Below, one piece after another: positions 9,183 to 18,290 of a DNA stretch of 64,000 nt (its first letter is position 1; each line of letters starts with the position of its first letter). The DNA is from an uncultured Pseudomonadales bacterium (GTDB taxonomy: Bacteria; Pseudomonadota; Gammaproteobacteria; Pseudomonadales; Pseudohongiellaceae), in NCBI GenBank assembly GCA_943789485.1, contig CALSUH010000014.1:1-64000 (forward strand), read 5' to 3'. A model generated the notes under the pieces. It was not told the DNA's origin. It did not search any database and saw nothing but the letters and a program-made list of their open reading frames with translations. The position numbers were made by a program, and so were the translations under genes.

Positions 9183-10613
9183 ATGAAGACAGGTATCGTT
9201 CTAAGTTCTGCCTGTTTATGCATAACAAGCTTTGCTTTTGCGGCGGAGTCCCTGGTGACTGCCCTGGTTGATCCTATTCCCCAGAGGATCGAGAAGGGCG
9301 ACATCACTGTCGTCGCGGCAGAGTTTCTCAGACTTCCACAGACACTAGATTCGAGTGACGTCCGCCAGACCAACGATGCCTATGCGCGACTACAATACAT
9401 GCAGCCGATTCCAGATGAATCGGGCCGACTCGTTATCAATGAGCTGCGGGGTGTGCTCTATATTTATGATGAGGCGGCAAACACACTTGATGCATTTCTA
9501 GATATTCGTGACACGGAATTTGGCTTCGACGATTCTATGTTTCCTAACGAAACCGGATTGGCAGGTTTCGCCTTTCATCCGCAGTTTTCCCAATCGGGCC
9601 GTCCCGGATATGGAAAGTTCTACACGGCATTTAGCACGAGATCAGACAGCGGCGTTGCAGACTATCTGGATGGCAACTCGGAGAATCATGAGAGCGTGAT
9701 ACGCGAATGGACAACGCTTGATGCAAGTGCCAGTGTTTTCTCCGGCACATCAAGAGAGATTTTTCGGATCGGTCAGTTCGCACAAAATCATAATATTGGT
9801 ACTTTGGCATTTAACTACGCGGCGACTCCCACAGATTCAGACTACGGCCTACTCTTCGCCAGTTTCGGCGACGGGGGTGCGGCGAACGACCCTAATGAGA
9901 ACGGCCAATCTCTTGCTTCGCCAATGTCATCCATTATTCGCATCGACCCGCTGAATTTTGATCGTGGTAATAAATACTCGATACCTCAAGACAATCCGTT
10001 TGTTGGTAGCGCTGACGTAGCGCCTGAAATTTGGGCCTATGGTCTGCGTCATCCGCAGCATTTTTCATTCGATAGCGATGGAACAATGTACATCGCCGAC
10101 ATCGGACAGAACCAGATTGAAGAAATTAATATTGGTGTGAAGGGAGCGAACTATGGCTGGCGAGTGCGCGAAGGTATGTTCGCGACTGCCTTCGGTATCG
10201 GCAATGTGCGACCAAATCCTGTCTATCCTAAGCCAAATGATGAGCAAGAATTCACCTATCCAGTTCTACAATTCGATCACGACGAAGGCAACGCTGTGGG
10301 TAGTGTCTTTGTCTATCGTGGAACAGCAATTCCTGAGTTAGTTGGCAAGGTGGTATTTTCTGACATGGTAACCGGCCGTGTCTTCTATGCGCAGAGCCAA
10401 GGATTGCAGGCAGGCAGTCCGGGGCGAATCACTGAGTTACGCATCCGCCTTGATGGCACGGAGGTGAACGTAGGCGACGCTGTTGGTATGGCTAATACCT
10501 ATGGCGGTGGCAAGCGTGCAGATTTAAGGCTGGGCATCGATGCCGATGGCGAGCTGTATCTGCTAACTAAGGGCGATGGTTGGGTACGAAAACTAATCGC
10601 CGATAAGAATTAG
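9183..10613 (+). CDS. Exported glucose/sorbosone-type PQQ sugar dehydrogenase (GSDH family)
   Basis: 476 residues with a signal peptide (SFAFAAES, about residue 20). The fold is the six-bladed propeller of soluble PQQ glucose dehydrogenase and YliI-like aldose dehydrogenases. Seen: GLAGFAFHPQF, FASFGDGGAANDPNENGQS, the hallmark EIWAYGLRHPQHFSF, MYIADIGQNQIEEIN and GANYGWRVREGMF. A strong Shine-Dalgarno (AAGGAG) precedes the ATG. It is 27 bp after the quinoprotein and 65 bp before the SMP-30 gene, and so is probably co-transcribed. Family members oxidise aldoses at C1 to lactones, which would fit the lactonase encoded next. Whether PQQ is bound here is not proven. Confidence 0.85.
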   Translation: MKTGIVLSSACLCITSFAFAAESLVTALVDPIPQRIEKGDITVVAAEFLRLPQTLDSSDVRQTNDAYARLQYMQPIPDESGRLVINELRGVLYIYDEAANTLDAFLDIRDTEFGFDDSMFPNETGLAGFAFHPQFSQSGRPGYGKFYTAFSTRSDSGVADYLDGNSENHESVIREWTTLDASASVFSGTSREIFRIGQFAQNHNIGTLAFNYAATPTDSDYGLLFASFGDGGAANDPNENGQSLASPMSSIIRIDPLNFDRGNKYSIPQDNPFVGSADVAPEIWAYGLRHPQHFSFDSDGTMYIADIGQNQIEEINIGVKGANYGWRVREGMFATAFGIGNVRPNPVYPKPNDEQEFTYPVLQFDHDEGNAVGSVFVYRGTAIPELVGKVVFSDMVTGRVFYAQSQGLQAGSPGRITELRIRLDGTEVNVGDAVGMANTYGGGKRADLRLGIDADGELYLLTKGDGWVRKLIADKN

Positions 10614-10678
10614 TAAACTGATCGGCCGTCGACTGACGTCGTGCTAGTTGGCCGGCCTTCTCACACACTGGAGGCTTT

Positions 10679-11713
10679 ATGAAACGTCGTTCGTTTTTGC
10701 GCGCGGGCATTACCGCGGCTGCTGCTCTGCCTTTTGTTGCATCAGCGCAGACATCCTTTCCCGAATATCAGCCTAGAGACTGGTCCGGTAACTCGCCATT
10801 GCGCTATCCGGATCCCGATCTTATCGCGTTGGACCCCAGTTTTCAGCGCTACATTTTATTCAACACTCCGATTCAGCGACATCACACAGGCACGCTCTGG
10901 GCAGAGGGGCCAGCCTGGAACGGTGTTGGCCGTTATCTAGTCTGGAGTGATATCCCTAATGATCGTCAGCTGCGCTGGATCGAAGACGATGGCAGAGTGA
11001 CAGAATTTCGCAACCCGGCAGGAAATAGCAACGGCAATACATTCGACCACGAAGGCCGGCAGATTTCTTGCGAGCACGGCGGGCGCCGCGTAGTGCGTTA
11101 TAACTATGACACGAGCAAGACTGTAATTGCCGATAGCTTCGAAGGTAAGCGTCTGAACTCTCCCAACGATGCTGTCGTCGCCGCCGACCATGCTATCTGG
11201 TTTACCGATCCACCCTATGGCATCCGAGGCAATTACGAAGGAAGCAGGGCAGAGTCGGAGTTACCTAACTCTGTCTATAGGGTAGACCCTGCAAGCGGTC
11301 GGATAACAAAAGCTACCGATGAAATAGACGCGCCGAATGGTCTGTGTTTCTCGCCTGATCAGAGCAAGCTGTATGTCGCCGATACTGGGCAGGGCAGAGA
11401 GATAAAGGTCTGGGATGTCGATGGTGATCGCCTAAGTAATGGCCGGCGCCACGCGCAGCTGACTCTTCCTGGGACAGACACGGTTACTTCCGCAGATGGA
11501 ATCCGCTGTGATGTAGATGGTAATATCTGGGCCGGTGCTAGACCCGGCGTGCAGGTTATATCTCCCTCAGGCGACACGATCGGTGTCATCCGGCTTCCTG
11601 AAGTCTGTGCCAATGTCTGTTTCGGCGGGGCCAGGCGCAATCGATTATTCATGACGGCTAGCCAATCGCTTTATTCAGTCTATGTAGGTGTGCGCGGGGC
11701 GGGAATCGCGTAA
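10679..11713 (+). CDS. Tat-exported SMP-30/gluconolactonase family protein
   Basis: 344 residues beginning with a twin-arginine signal, MKRRSFLRAGITAAAALPF, cleaved near ASAQ. SMP-30/gluconolactonase propeller features: LWAEGPAWNGVGRYLVWSDI (the Glu metal ligand in AEGP), GNTFDHEGRQISCEHGGRRV, LNSPNDAVVAADHAIWFTDP (the Asn ligand in SPND), and the Asp-rich PNGLCFSPDQSKLYVADTG. Such enzymes are metal-dependent lactonases. The ATG follows a good GGAGG (ACTGGAGGCTTT). It lies directly behind a sugar dehydrogenase, so hydrolysis of a sugar lactone in the periplasm is the natural hypothesis. Tat export suggests folding, possibly with metal, in the cytoplasm. Confidence 0.88.
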   Translation: MKRRSFLRAGITAAAALPFVASAQTSFPEYQPRDWSGNSPLRYPDPDLIALDPSFQRYILFNTPIQRHHTGTLWAEGPAWNGVGRYLVWSDIPNDRQLRWIEDDGRVTEFRNPAGNSNGNTFDHEGRQISCEHGGRRVVRYNYDTSKTVIADSFEGKRLNSPNDAVVAADHAIWFTDPPYGIRGNYEGSRAESELPNSVYRVDPASGRITKATDEIDAPNGLCFSPDQSKLYVADTGQGREIKVWDVDGDRLSNGRRHAQLTLPGTDTVTSADGIRCDVDGNIWAGARPGVQVISPSGDTIGVIRLPEVCANVCFGGARRNRLFMTASQSLYSVYVGVRGAGIA

Positions 11714-11744
11714 ACTTGGGCGCTGAGACAACAAGCAGATTTCT

Positions 11745-12467
11745 ATGACTAGCAATACACCGATCTATCACCACGGGAACGTGGAAGAAATTGCAGAAGA
11801 TCTCTTCATGTTGCGCGGCAGCATCAAGATGAACCCCCTGCTTAGGATCACCCGTAATATGGGTATTATCAGAAACGGTGACGAGCTGTCTTTGATAAAC
11901 CCTGTGCGCGTTAACGCTAAAGTAGAGGCGCAGATTGCCAAACTGGGTCAGATCAAACATGTTATTCGACTAGGGTGCTTTCATGGAGTGGATGATCCTT
12001 ACTATGTCGAAAAGTTTGGCGCGCAGATGTGGGCACAGGTTGGTGGCACCACTTACACAGTCCCCAAAATAGACAATGAACTTGATAGTGTTGCCCCGCT
12101 TCCTTTCGATAATGCAGAAATATTCGAATTTGCAGGCACGACACAGCCTGAATGTGCTTTGCTCATTAAGCGTGGTACTGGAATTCTCTTTACCTGCGAT
12201 GCGATACAGAACTACGGTGACTACAGTTACAATAATATTGCGGCGAAAATCCTCATGCCGTTTATTGGTTTTCCTCGTACCACGATAGTCGGACCAATCT
12301 GGCTGAAGTATCAGACTCCCAAGGGCGAGACTTTGGAACCGGAATTCCGAAGATTGTTAGGTCTCAAGTTTAATAGACTGCTTGCGGCTCATGGCACTCT
12401 GTTGAAAACGGACGCACATGCGGCAGTAGAACGTGCCGTGAACAAAGTGTTCGAGAAGAAGGAATAG
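11745..12467 (+). CDS. MBL-fold-like protein without the canonical metal motif (DUF4336-like)
   Basis: 240 residues, no signal peptide. The general order matches a metallo-beta-lactamase-type fold: an N-terminal strand pair (IAEDLFMLRG, MGIIRNGDELSLINPV), IKHVIRLGCFHGVDDPYYVEKFG where the HxHxDH loop would be, then GTGILFTCDAIQNYG in place of the hydrolase 'GD' strand, and LAAHGTLLK near the end, which recalls the terminal GHG. The first loop reads HGVDD rather than HxHxDH, so dinuclear zinc hydrolase chemistry is unlikely unchanged. The closest thing I recall is the DUF4336/MBL-like group. It sits 31 bp after the lactonase gene and 74 bp before the flavin oxidoreductase. Specific function unknown. 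Confidence 0.6.
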   Translation: MTSNTPIYHHGNVEEIAEDLFMLRGSIKMNPLLRITRNMGIIRNGDELSLINPVRVNAKVEAQIAKLGQIKHVIRLGCFHGVDDPYYVEKFGAQMWAQVGGTTYTVPKIDNELDSVAPLPFDNAEIFEFAGTTQPECALLIKRGTGILFTCDAIQNYGDYSYNNIAAKILMPFIGFPRTTIVGPIWLKYQTPKGETLEPEFRRLLGLKFNRLLAAHGTLLKTDAHAAVERAVNKVFEKKE

Positions 12468-12541
12468 TTTAGGAAACAAGTTAGGAAATAGAGTAGAAAT
12501 CACTTAGAAAGTAAAAATTAACACCAGCGAAGGAACTATGC

Positions 12542-13501
12542 ATGGCTTTACCAGAATCTCTGCGAGGAAAACTCTCGTTACCAGTAGTCGGAGCACCGCT
12601 CTTTATTATCTCCAATCCCGATCTTGTTATTGCCCAGTGTAAGGCTGGTGTCATCGGCTCATTTCCAGCGCTGAACGCGCGACCTATAGAGGTCTTGGAT
12701 GAGTGGCTCACGCGAATTGCTGAAGAGTTAGATGCCCATAATCAGGCTAATCCCGATAACCCTGCCGCGCCGTATGCGGTGAATCAGATCGTACACAACT
12801 CCAATGACCGACTTATGCACGATGTTGAGATGTGCGTGAAACACAAGGTGCCAGTAGTCATTACATCTTTGGGTGCTCGCCCCGAGGTATTCGAGGCTAT
12901 TCACTCCTATGGCGGCATATGCTTGCATGATGTCATCAACAATCGCTTTGCTCACAAGGCTATTGAGAAGGGAGCCGATGGCCTAATCTGCGTAGCAGCG
13001 GGTGCCGGTGGTCATGCTGGCACTCTATCTCCCATGGCATTTATTCAAGAAGTGCGCGAATGGTTCGACGGCCCGCTGCTATTATCCGGTGCTATAGCAA
13101 CCGGCGACGGCGTGCTCGCCGCTCAGGCGATGGGTGCCGATCTGGCTTATTTGGGTTCCGCGTTCATTGCTACCCTTGAGGCAAACGCCGACCCGGCTTA
13201 TAAGCAGGCCTTGGTTGACTATGCGGCGAGCGATATCGTATACACGAACCTTTTTACCGGTGTCCACGGGAATTATCTGAGGCCATCCATCGAGGCGGCA
13301 GGCATGGATCCTGATAATCTGCCCGAGAGCGACCCATCGAAGATGAATTTTGGTTCCGGAGGCAGCAGCAAGTCGAAGGCATGGAAAGATATTTGGGGCT
13401 GTGGACAGGGTATTAATGCGATCAAGACAGTAGCACCTGTTGCAGACTTTGTTGCGCAATTGAGAAGCGAATACGACGCGGCGAAGCAGCGAATTCTTTA
13501 A
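12542..13501 (+). CDS. NAD(P)H-dependent flavin oxidoreductase (nitronate monooxygenase / FabK-like)
   Basis: 319 residues, cytoplasmic TIM barrel of the 2-nitropropane dioxygenase family. Seen: LPVVGAPLFIISNPDLVIAQ (phosphate/FMN side), KAGVIGSFPALNAR, KVPVVITSLGARPEVF, GADGLICVAAGAGGHAGTLS with the active-site His of GGHAG, PLLLSGAIATGDGVLAAQAMGADLAYLGSAF (FMN phosphate loop), and a C-terminal segment ending IWGCGQGINAIK. Family length is 310-360, so it is complete. It is the last gene of the 7011-13501 run and converges on the FG-GAP protein gene with 51 bp between. The substrate (nitronate, enoyl thioester or quinone) cannot be decided. Confidence 0.85.
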   Translation: MALPESLRGKLSLPVVGAPLFIISNPDLVIAQCKAGVIGSFPALNARPIEVLDEWLTRIAEELDAHNQANPDNPAAPYAVNQIVHNSNDRLMHDVEMCVKHKVPVVITSLGARPEVFEAIHSYGGICLHDVINNRFAHKAIEKGADGLICVAAGAGGHAGTLSPMAFIQEVREWFDGPLLLSGAIATGDGVLAAQAMGADLAYLGSAFIATLEANADPAYKQALVDYAASDIVYTNLFTGVHGNYLRPSIEAAGMDPDNLPESDPSKMNFGSGGSSKSKAWKDIWGCGQGINAIKTVAPVADFVAQLRSEYDAAKQRIL

Positions 13502-13552
13502 TAGCCGAAATCCGTGGCGAGTTGTGGCTTCGCGTTTTAGATTCAGATTGAA

Positions 13553-14977
13553 TCAGGGCAGGGCTATCTCGTCACTCTCTTGCGCCCGCGCAGGCTGAAA
13601 ATTTCTGCGTGGTTCATCGCTTCTTACTTGTTCAAGCCAGAATACGCCATCGAAGGGTGCGCTATTGCCGCGAGTGCCGAGGAAATCTATATCGCCGTCG
13701 CCGTCAAGATCCCGGGCAATGAACTTGTCAAACATGCCGCGCTTGCGTCTTGAAATATCGTGACGTGTCCATTCAGATTTAGCCTCGCCAGGATTCTCGA
13801 ACCAGGCGAGTCGACCTAAGGCATCATTTACATCGACATCACCATCTCCGGTACGCGGACCTCGGCTATAGCTGCCCACCATGACGTCGGTATCGCCATC
13901 GTTATCGATGTCAGCGATCTCCATGCCAACTAAACCGTCGGGAAGAATACTGCCTATGGTGTAGGCGTTCCAGGTGTCGTCACTATTTTCAGGTTGTTCA
14001 ATCCACTTGAATTGGCCGCCAGAACTCATGCCAATAATATCGAGCCGGCCATCGCCGCTTAGGTCTGTATATTCGAGATTGAAACCGGCTAGATTTCCGC
14101 CATAGATTCCGATTGCATGCTCTTCGAAATCTAGAGAACCTGCACCTAGGTTTTCGAAATAAACTAGTCGTGCATCTCCGCGCGCGCCTACTACGATATC
14201 CATGTCGCCATCACCGTCTAGATCCACCGGTTCGGCATTCTGTGGGATGCTGTAACTACCGAGTTCGCTGCGCTGCCAGCTGCTGCCCGATAGCGGATCA
14301 CCAGCGAGTTGATACATCTCAACAGGAGTTGAGCGCGCGTAGTCTTCTGGCCCGGGTGACTGCGCTCCTTTATTTGGGGCAGTGAGTTCGGCTATGCCAT
14401 CGCCATCAAAATCAGCGGCAAACACACGAATATAAGATCCGCGACCCTGAGTCATCGGTAGGATAAGTCTTGGCCAGGTGGCCGTTCGAGCATTCAATCC
14501 CGGGTTTTGTAAATAAATTAGGTGGGACTGCTCTGCGGCAACAACGACATCGAGATAGTCATCGCCGTTTAAATCTACAATGACCGCATCCTCAGGCGCT
14601 GGCGCGTCGGTGCCTTCGGCTATGGTGATATTCATCCACTGCAGCGGATCGGCTGAGCCAAATGCAATTCTTACTGTACCTTCCGGTGGAGGAACGAAAC
14701 CAGGAACATGGCTTGCCGAGTCATACTCGGCATCGGACTCGTGTACAGAGACAATATCCTCATAGCCATCGCGGTCAATATCGCCCATGACCAGGCCATC
14801 GCTGCCACTGAGCGCGAAACCTGCTATCTCAGGGTCATCAATAATGTGCTCCTGCCAGCTTATGTAGTGGCCATCGCTTGATTGAGCGCTGGTAGGCATT
14901 TCGCTAATTAGGTTCTGTGCTAGGACAGGGCCAGCCATACAAAGCGGTGTTAGGACGAGTAGATGAACTTTTTTCAT
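13553..14977 (-). CDS. Secreted FG-GAP/VCBS repeat protein (integrin-type propeller)
   Basis: About 474 residues from the ATG at 14977; an in-frame ATG six codons upstream is possible. A signal peptide ends near VLAQ. At least seven calcium-binding DxDxDGxxD-type loops repeat along the chain: DIDRDGYED, DLNGDDYLD, DFDGDGIAE, DLDGDGDMD, DLSGDGRLD, DIDNDGDTD and DLDGDGDID. Each is followed by a short hydrophobic strand and often by a YFEN or WFEN tag. This is the FG-GAP seven-bladed propeller of secreted or surface proteins. No catalytic domain is fused. The gene is isolated between the convergent oxidoreductase and a scar at 15153-15474. A binding or structural role is likely; the ligand is unknown. 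Confidence 0.85.
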   Translation of the reverse strand: MKKVHLLVLTPLCMAGPVLAQNLISEMPTSAQSSDGHYISWQEHIIDDPEIAGFALSGSDGLVMGDIDRDGYEDIVSVHESDAEYDSASHVPGFVPPPEGTVRIAFGSADPLQWMNITIAEGTDAPAPEDAVIVDLNGDDYLDVVVAAEQSHLIYLQNPGLNARTATWPRLILPMTQGRGSYIRVFAADFDGDGIAELTAPNKGAQSPGPEDYARSTPVEMYQLAGDPLSGSSWQRSELGSYSIPQNAEPVDLDGDGDMDIVVGARGDARLVYFENLGAGSLDFEEHAIGIYGGNLAGFNLEYTDLSGDGRLDIIGMSSGGQFKWIEQPENSDDTWNAYTIGSILPDGLVGMEIADIDNDGDTDVMVGSYSRGPRTGDGDVDVNDALGRLAWFENPGEAKSEWTRHDISRRKRGMFDKFIARDLDGDGDIDFLGTRGNSAPFDGVFWLEQVRSDEPRRNFQPARAQESDEIALP

Positions 14978-15152
14978 TGTGCTCTCATACTTCAAAGATT
15001 CTTTGGAGCAGGATAAGAGTAAATATGCAGTAAGTCCAATTTATGCTGTGTTCGCACTGAACGAATACCAAAAAATGGACACGACAGTGCTCTAAAGCTG
15101 CTGTCTAGAAACTCTTATACTGTAGCACTGGTCAATGCATTGGATTTCTATT

Positions 15153-15327
15153 ATGCGCAAATTTGTTATAGCTACTCTAATTTTCCTAACATTCGGAATA
15201 ACCTCAGTCGCAGCCGAAACTGGCATTGCTGGAATCGACCACTTTGGATTGGCGGTTACCGATTTGCAGGCCTCGAAGAAATTTTTTTAGAAGTGTTAGG
15301 TTTCGATCATCTCGGCGAAGATAGGGT
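15153..15327 (+). pseudogene. Truncated and frameshifted VOC/glyoxalase-family gene (5' part only)
   Basis: From the ATG at 15153 the frame encodes a signal-like N-terminus (MRKFVIATLIFLTFGITSVA) and GIAGIDHFGLAVTDLQASKKFF, the first strand and helix of a vicinal-oxygen-chelate domain. It stops at TAG 15288-15290 inside a run of seven T. With one more T it would continue LEVLGFDHLGED, exactly the expected next block; the +1 frame carries it. After about 15327 similarity ends abruptly and the sequence becomes the antisense of the 5' end of a serine hydrolase gene. A full VOC domain needs about 70-80 more residues, so the gene is both frameshifted and missing its 3' half. Confidence 0.75.
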
Positions 15328-15474
15328 CTGCATCGCCGTGTTGATTCGCTGCAGTCGTTCAGAAGATATGCCAACATCTTCTGCTTTGCCTGTTGAAATT
15401 TCAGCGGCAAATGAAAAGCTAATAGACAAATAGCCTAGCAAGAAACTGGTTGTTACTAGGATTCTGCGTGTCAT
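15307..15474 (-). pseudogene. 5' fragment of a serine hydrolase (class C beta-lactamase-like) gene
   Basis: Reading leftward from the ATG at 15474-15472, 55 codons encode a signal peptide (MTRRILVTTSFLLGYLSI...FAAE). It is followed by KAEDVGISSERLQRINTAMQ, which matches the start of beta-lactamase-family serine hydrolases. The intact gene at 18349-19707 has PESVGMDSARLDRITQAMQ at the same place. After AMQ the homology stops; the frame runs TLSSPR and then a TGA at 15307-15309, inside sequence belonging to the opposing VOC fragment. No SxxK or later motif exists. It is the remnant of a gene that lost more than 80% of its length at a junction near 15320-15330. Confidence 0.75.
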
Positions 15475-15493
15475 TCTGTTCTATGCCTTGACT

Positions 15494-18172
15494 TCAGTCC
15501 TTCAATTCTAAACATTGAGACGCGCTCTGCAGGTTTTCGCTCATGAAGCGATATAAGGTGGCACCAATCGCATCGCTATCGCTAATCGCGTTACTAAGAA
15601 TCTCGAGTCCCTGTTGTTCGCAAATACCAGAAAAAAGATCGCGCCCATAGGTCTGTTGAAAATAGTTATCACGGTTTGAAGCGAGCTGAGAAAGATTGCT
15701 TGTCAGTTGTGGCAACAAAGCTAGCTGCAGTTCTTCTTGCCCGGTCGGGAATATCGATCCCATAGCCGCGCGCAGATTTGAAAGCGGTAAGGGGTTCTCG
15801 GTATCGAGTATTCGAGTCACCCATTCTCGTTTGATGTTAAGGTCAGGTAGTCCGGCCTGCGCAGCGATTGCCGAACGCCTGCCGGCATCGGATGGATCTC
15901 GCTCGCGCTCAGCCGCCAACAGTTCGCGTGCACGGATGTAGCCTCTAGCAGTAAAACGCTGAATGATATTCCAGCGCTGATTCTGGCCTAGGCTCAGTCC
16001 GGGAATCCCGGTGGCGTCCTCCAGTAAGCTTGCAAGGTTTTCCAGTGCCTCAAAGCTGCGTGCAAGACCGATATAGCGGGATAGTCTAAGGTTTAGCGTG
16101 CTAAGAGATTGACTGCTTGCCTCGTCGTTAACCCCTGCGTTGATTAGTTGCCAAAGTTGCTGTTCAGCTTGCGGCCCATACTCGGCGAGTTCATTCGCAT
16201 ATTCGCCACCTAGTCGTTCTAGTAGGTTTAAATTGCTTACTAATGTGGCCATGGTTTGGCGAATGATTCGGTCATTGTCCTCCATAGGCAGCGAAGCAAT
16301 CAAAGTCTCTAACAAGGTAGAATTTTCCATCTGGCCATTGCTCGGTGCGTTGAATAGGGCGGTCCAGATCATTGAGCGCATGAGCGGATCGTCGATTCGC
16401 TCTATGGCATTGTCGCTGATGATGGTATCCATGCTGACTTCATCAAGACTTACTTCTGTATATCCCCAGCCTTGGTAGTTCGGCAAGACGAGATTTGGGC
16501 AGGCGAGGCCTATGGCTTGTGGCACCTGCGTTTCGGCGCCGAATATTTCTATCGGAATAGCAGTGTTGAGTTCAATAGATTCGTTGGTATCCGTGGTGAA
16601 TAACCCCAGCTGCACGCGCTGATCTCTTAAGGTTGGATGGTCATCTGGAACGGTTTGTAGAATGGCGAAACTGCTTATACCGTTGGCATCGCAGCTAAAA
16701 CGCGCCTCGATAGTATTTACGCCAGCCTGATACATCCAGTCTTGAGCCCAGGGGTCTAGGTCTATGCCGGACTGCTCAGAGAGCGAGTTCATAAAGTCGT
16801 CGAGCTCGGTGTTCTCCCAAGAATGCTCCTTCAGATAATTTGAAACTCCCAGCCGGAAATCCTCTCGGCCTAAATAGTGGGACAATTGGTTTAGAACAGA
16901 TGCGCCTTTGTCATAGGTAATAGCATCGAAGACGTTGAAGAAGTCATTCGTGCTAACAACCGGAACCTCGATTGGATGCGTGGACACGGCGTTGTCCGCG
17001 GAGATCGCAGTCAAATTTTCAGACAGGTAAAAATCATGCCATAGATCGTCGAATTCGGTCGCCTGCGACACAGCGATTGAAGACATCAAAGTAGCGAAGC
17101 TCTCGTTCAACCAGAGGCCGTTCCACCAGTTCATAGTGACGAGATCGCCGAACCACATATGCGCCATCTCATGCAGTATCGTACCGGCGCGGCGCTGGCT
17201 ATTGAATCGATTAGAGGCTCCCCGGTCGACATAGCTTTCAGAGAAAGTAACAGCCGCGACATTCTCCATTGCGCCGATCAAGAAGTCGGGAACAATAACT
17301 TGGTCGTATTTCTCAAAGGGGTAGGGAATGTCAAAGTAATCACGGTAGTGCGCTAAGCCTGATTTGGTGTAGCTCATCCATTCTTCAACTGCGACGTATT
17401 CGCGCAGCGACTGTCGCACCATCAGCCTGATCGGTACGTCGCCGGCCATGTCTTCCCATACCTGATAGGGACCAGCATGAACAGAGAAGATATAACTGGA
17501 GAATTTCTCCGACTGTGGAAAATGCCAGACTTTTGTATCGCCGTCTGTTTCGATTGCATCTTCGGTTGTAGAGGAGACTACTTGCCAGTCGGCGGCGGCA
17601 CGAACAGTTAGTTCATAGGTTGCCTTGAGGTTAGGTTGATCGAAGTTCGGGAATAAGCGATTCGAGTAATAGGGCCAGAGATAAGTGTATAGATAAGTAC
17701 GATCATCTTCGGGGTCGACGAAGCGATGCAGACCGGTGCCGTCTTGATCAAAAGGATGAACATACTCAATTACCACTGCGTTACGCCCAGCTAGTAGAGC
17801 CGATGTGGGCAGTGTCAGGAAGTAACCGTTGTAGTCAGGATCTAGCGTCTCGCCATTCACGACAACGCCGTTCACACTGCCGCCAGTAAAGTCGATCTCC
17901 AGAGGCCTATCGCTGTCGGTAAGCGTGAAATTCGCCGTCACACGGCCTTGATAGGAATCTACGAGACTGACGAGGTCTATGTCTAGAACGTACGAAATGT
18001 CAGAGATCCGCGCCTTGCGAGCTATTGCCTCTGATTGGCTCAGCTGATCGAGGGCAGGGCGAATCGGATAGTCGGCGGTGGAGGTGCTGTTAACTGATGT
18101 AACGGTTTGTTCGCCACAAGCAACGAGAAGTAAGGTCGAAATAATAGCCAGTAGCGTGGTGGTTCGGTGCAT
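15494..18172 (-). CDS. M1-family aminopeptidase (aminopeptidase N-like), lipoprotein
   Basis: 892 residues. The N-terminal signal ends in a lipobox, LLLVAC (Cys about 19), so it is probably a membrane-anchored periplasmic or outer-membrane lipoprotein. M1 landmarks are all present: substrate-binding GAMENVAAVTF, zinc motif HEMAHMWFGD, the downstream Glu ligand in NESFATLMS, and DAITYDKGASVLNQL around the catalytic Tyr region. An alpha-helical C-terminal domain of about 350 residues (ERAP1-C-like) follows. Length is typical for the Streptomyces PepN-like subgroup. It removes N-terminal amino acids from peptides. Together with the S46, S12-like, M20 and amidase genes in the window it suggests peptide scavenging. 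Confidence 0.93.
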   Translation of the reverse strand: MHRTTTLLAIISTLLLVACGEQTVTSVNSTSTADYPIRPALDQLSQSEAIARKARISDISYVLDIDLVSLVDSYQGRVTANFTLTDSDRPLEIDFTGGSVNGVVVNGETLDPDYNGYFLTLPTSALLAGRNAVVIEYVHPFDQDGTGLHRFVDPEDDRTYLYTYLWPYYSNRLFPNFDQPNLKATYELTVRAAADWQVVSSTTEDAIETDGDTKVWHFPQSEKFSSYIFSVHAGPYQVWEDMAGDVPIRLMVRQSLREYVAVEEWMSYTKSGLAHYRDYFDIPYPFEKYDQVIVPDFLIGAMENVAAVTFSESYVDRGASNRFNSQRRAGTILHEMAHMWFGDLVTMNWWNGLWLNESFATLMSSIAVSQATEFDDLWHDFYLSENLTAISADNAVSTHPIEVPVVSTNDFFNVFDAITYDKGASVLNQLSHYLGREDFRLGVSNYLKEHSWENTELDDFMNSLSEQSGIDLDPWAQDWMYQAGVNTIEARFSCDANGISSFAILQTVPDDHPTLRDQRVQLGLFTTDTNESIELNTAIPIEIFGAETQVPQAIGLACPNLVLPNYQGWGYTEVSLDEVSMDTIISDNAIERIDDPLMRSMIWTALFNAPSNGQMENSTLLETLIASLPMEDNDRIIRQTMATLVSNLNLLERLGGEYANELAEYGPQAEQQLWQLINAGVNDEASSQSLSTLNLRLSRYIGLARSFEALENLASLLEDATGIPGLSLGQNQRWNIIQRFTARGYIRARELLAAERERDPSDAGRRSAIAAQAGLPDLNIKREWVTRILDTENPLPLSNLRAAMGSIFPTGQEELQLALLPQLTSNLSQLASNRDNYFQQTYGRDLFSGICEQQGLEILSNAISDSDAIGATLYRFMSENLQSASQCLELKD

Positions 18173-18290
18173 CAGTATTTCCTTGGCTTGCTTTGACAGT
18201 GGCTCGGCTTAAGTGGGGATAAACAACGTCAAATCGAAGTAAGCGATCAACCACTATTGGCAGTGCTGATTGCAGTAGGTACAGAACTAA

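Noticed and set aside
13502..13552. Short GATTCA/TGAATC palindrome as terminator
   Set aside because: Only 6 bp and no T-tract; too weak to call.
15140..15433. 97-codon + strand frame taken as one small gene
   Set aside because: It is a composite: its middle is the out-of-frame end of the VOC fragment and its end is antisense of the serine hydrolase fragment.
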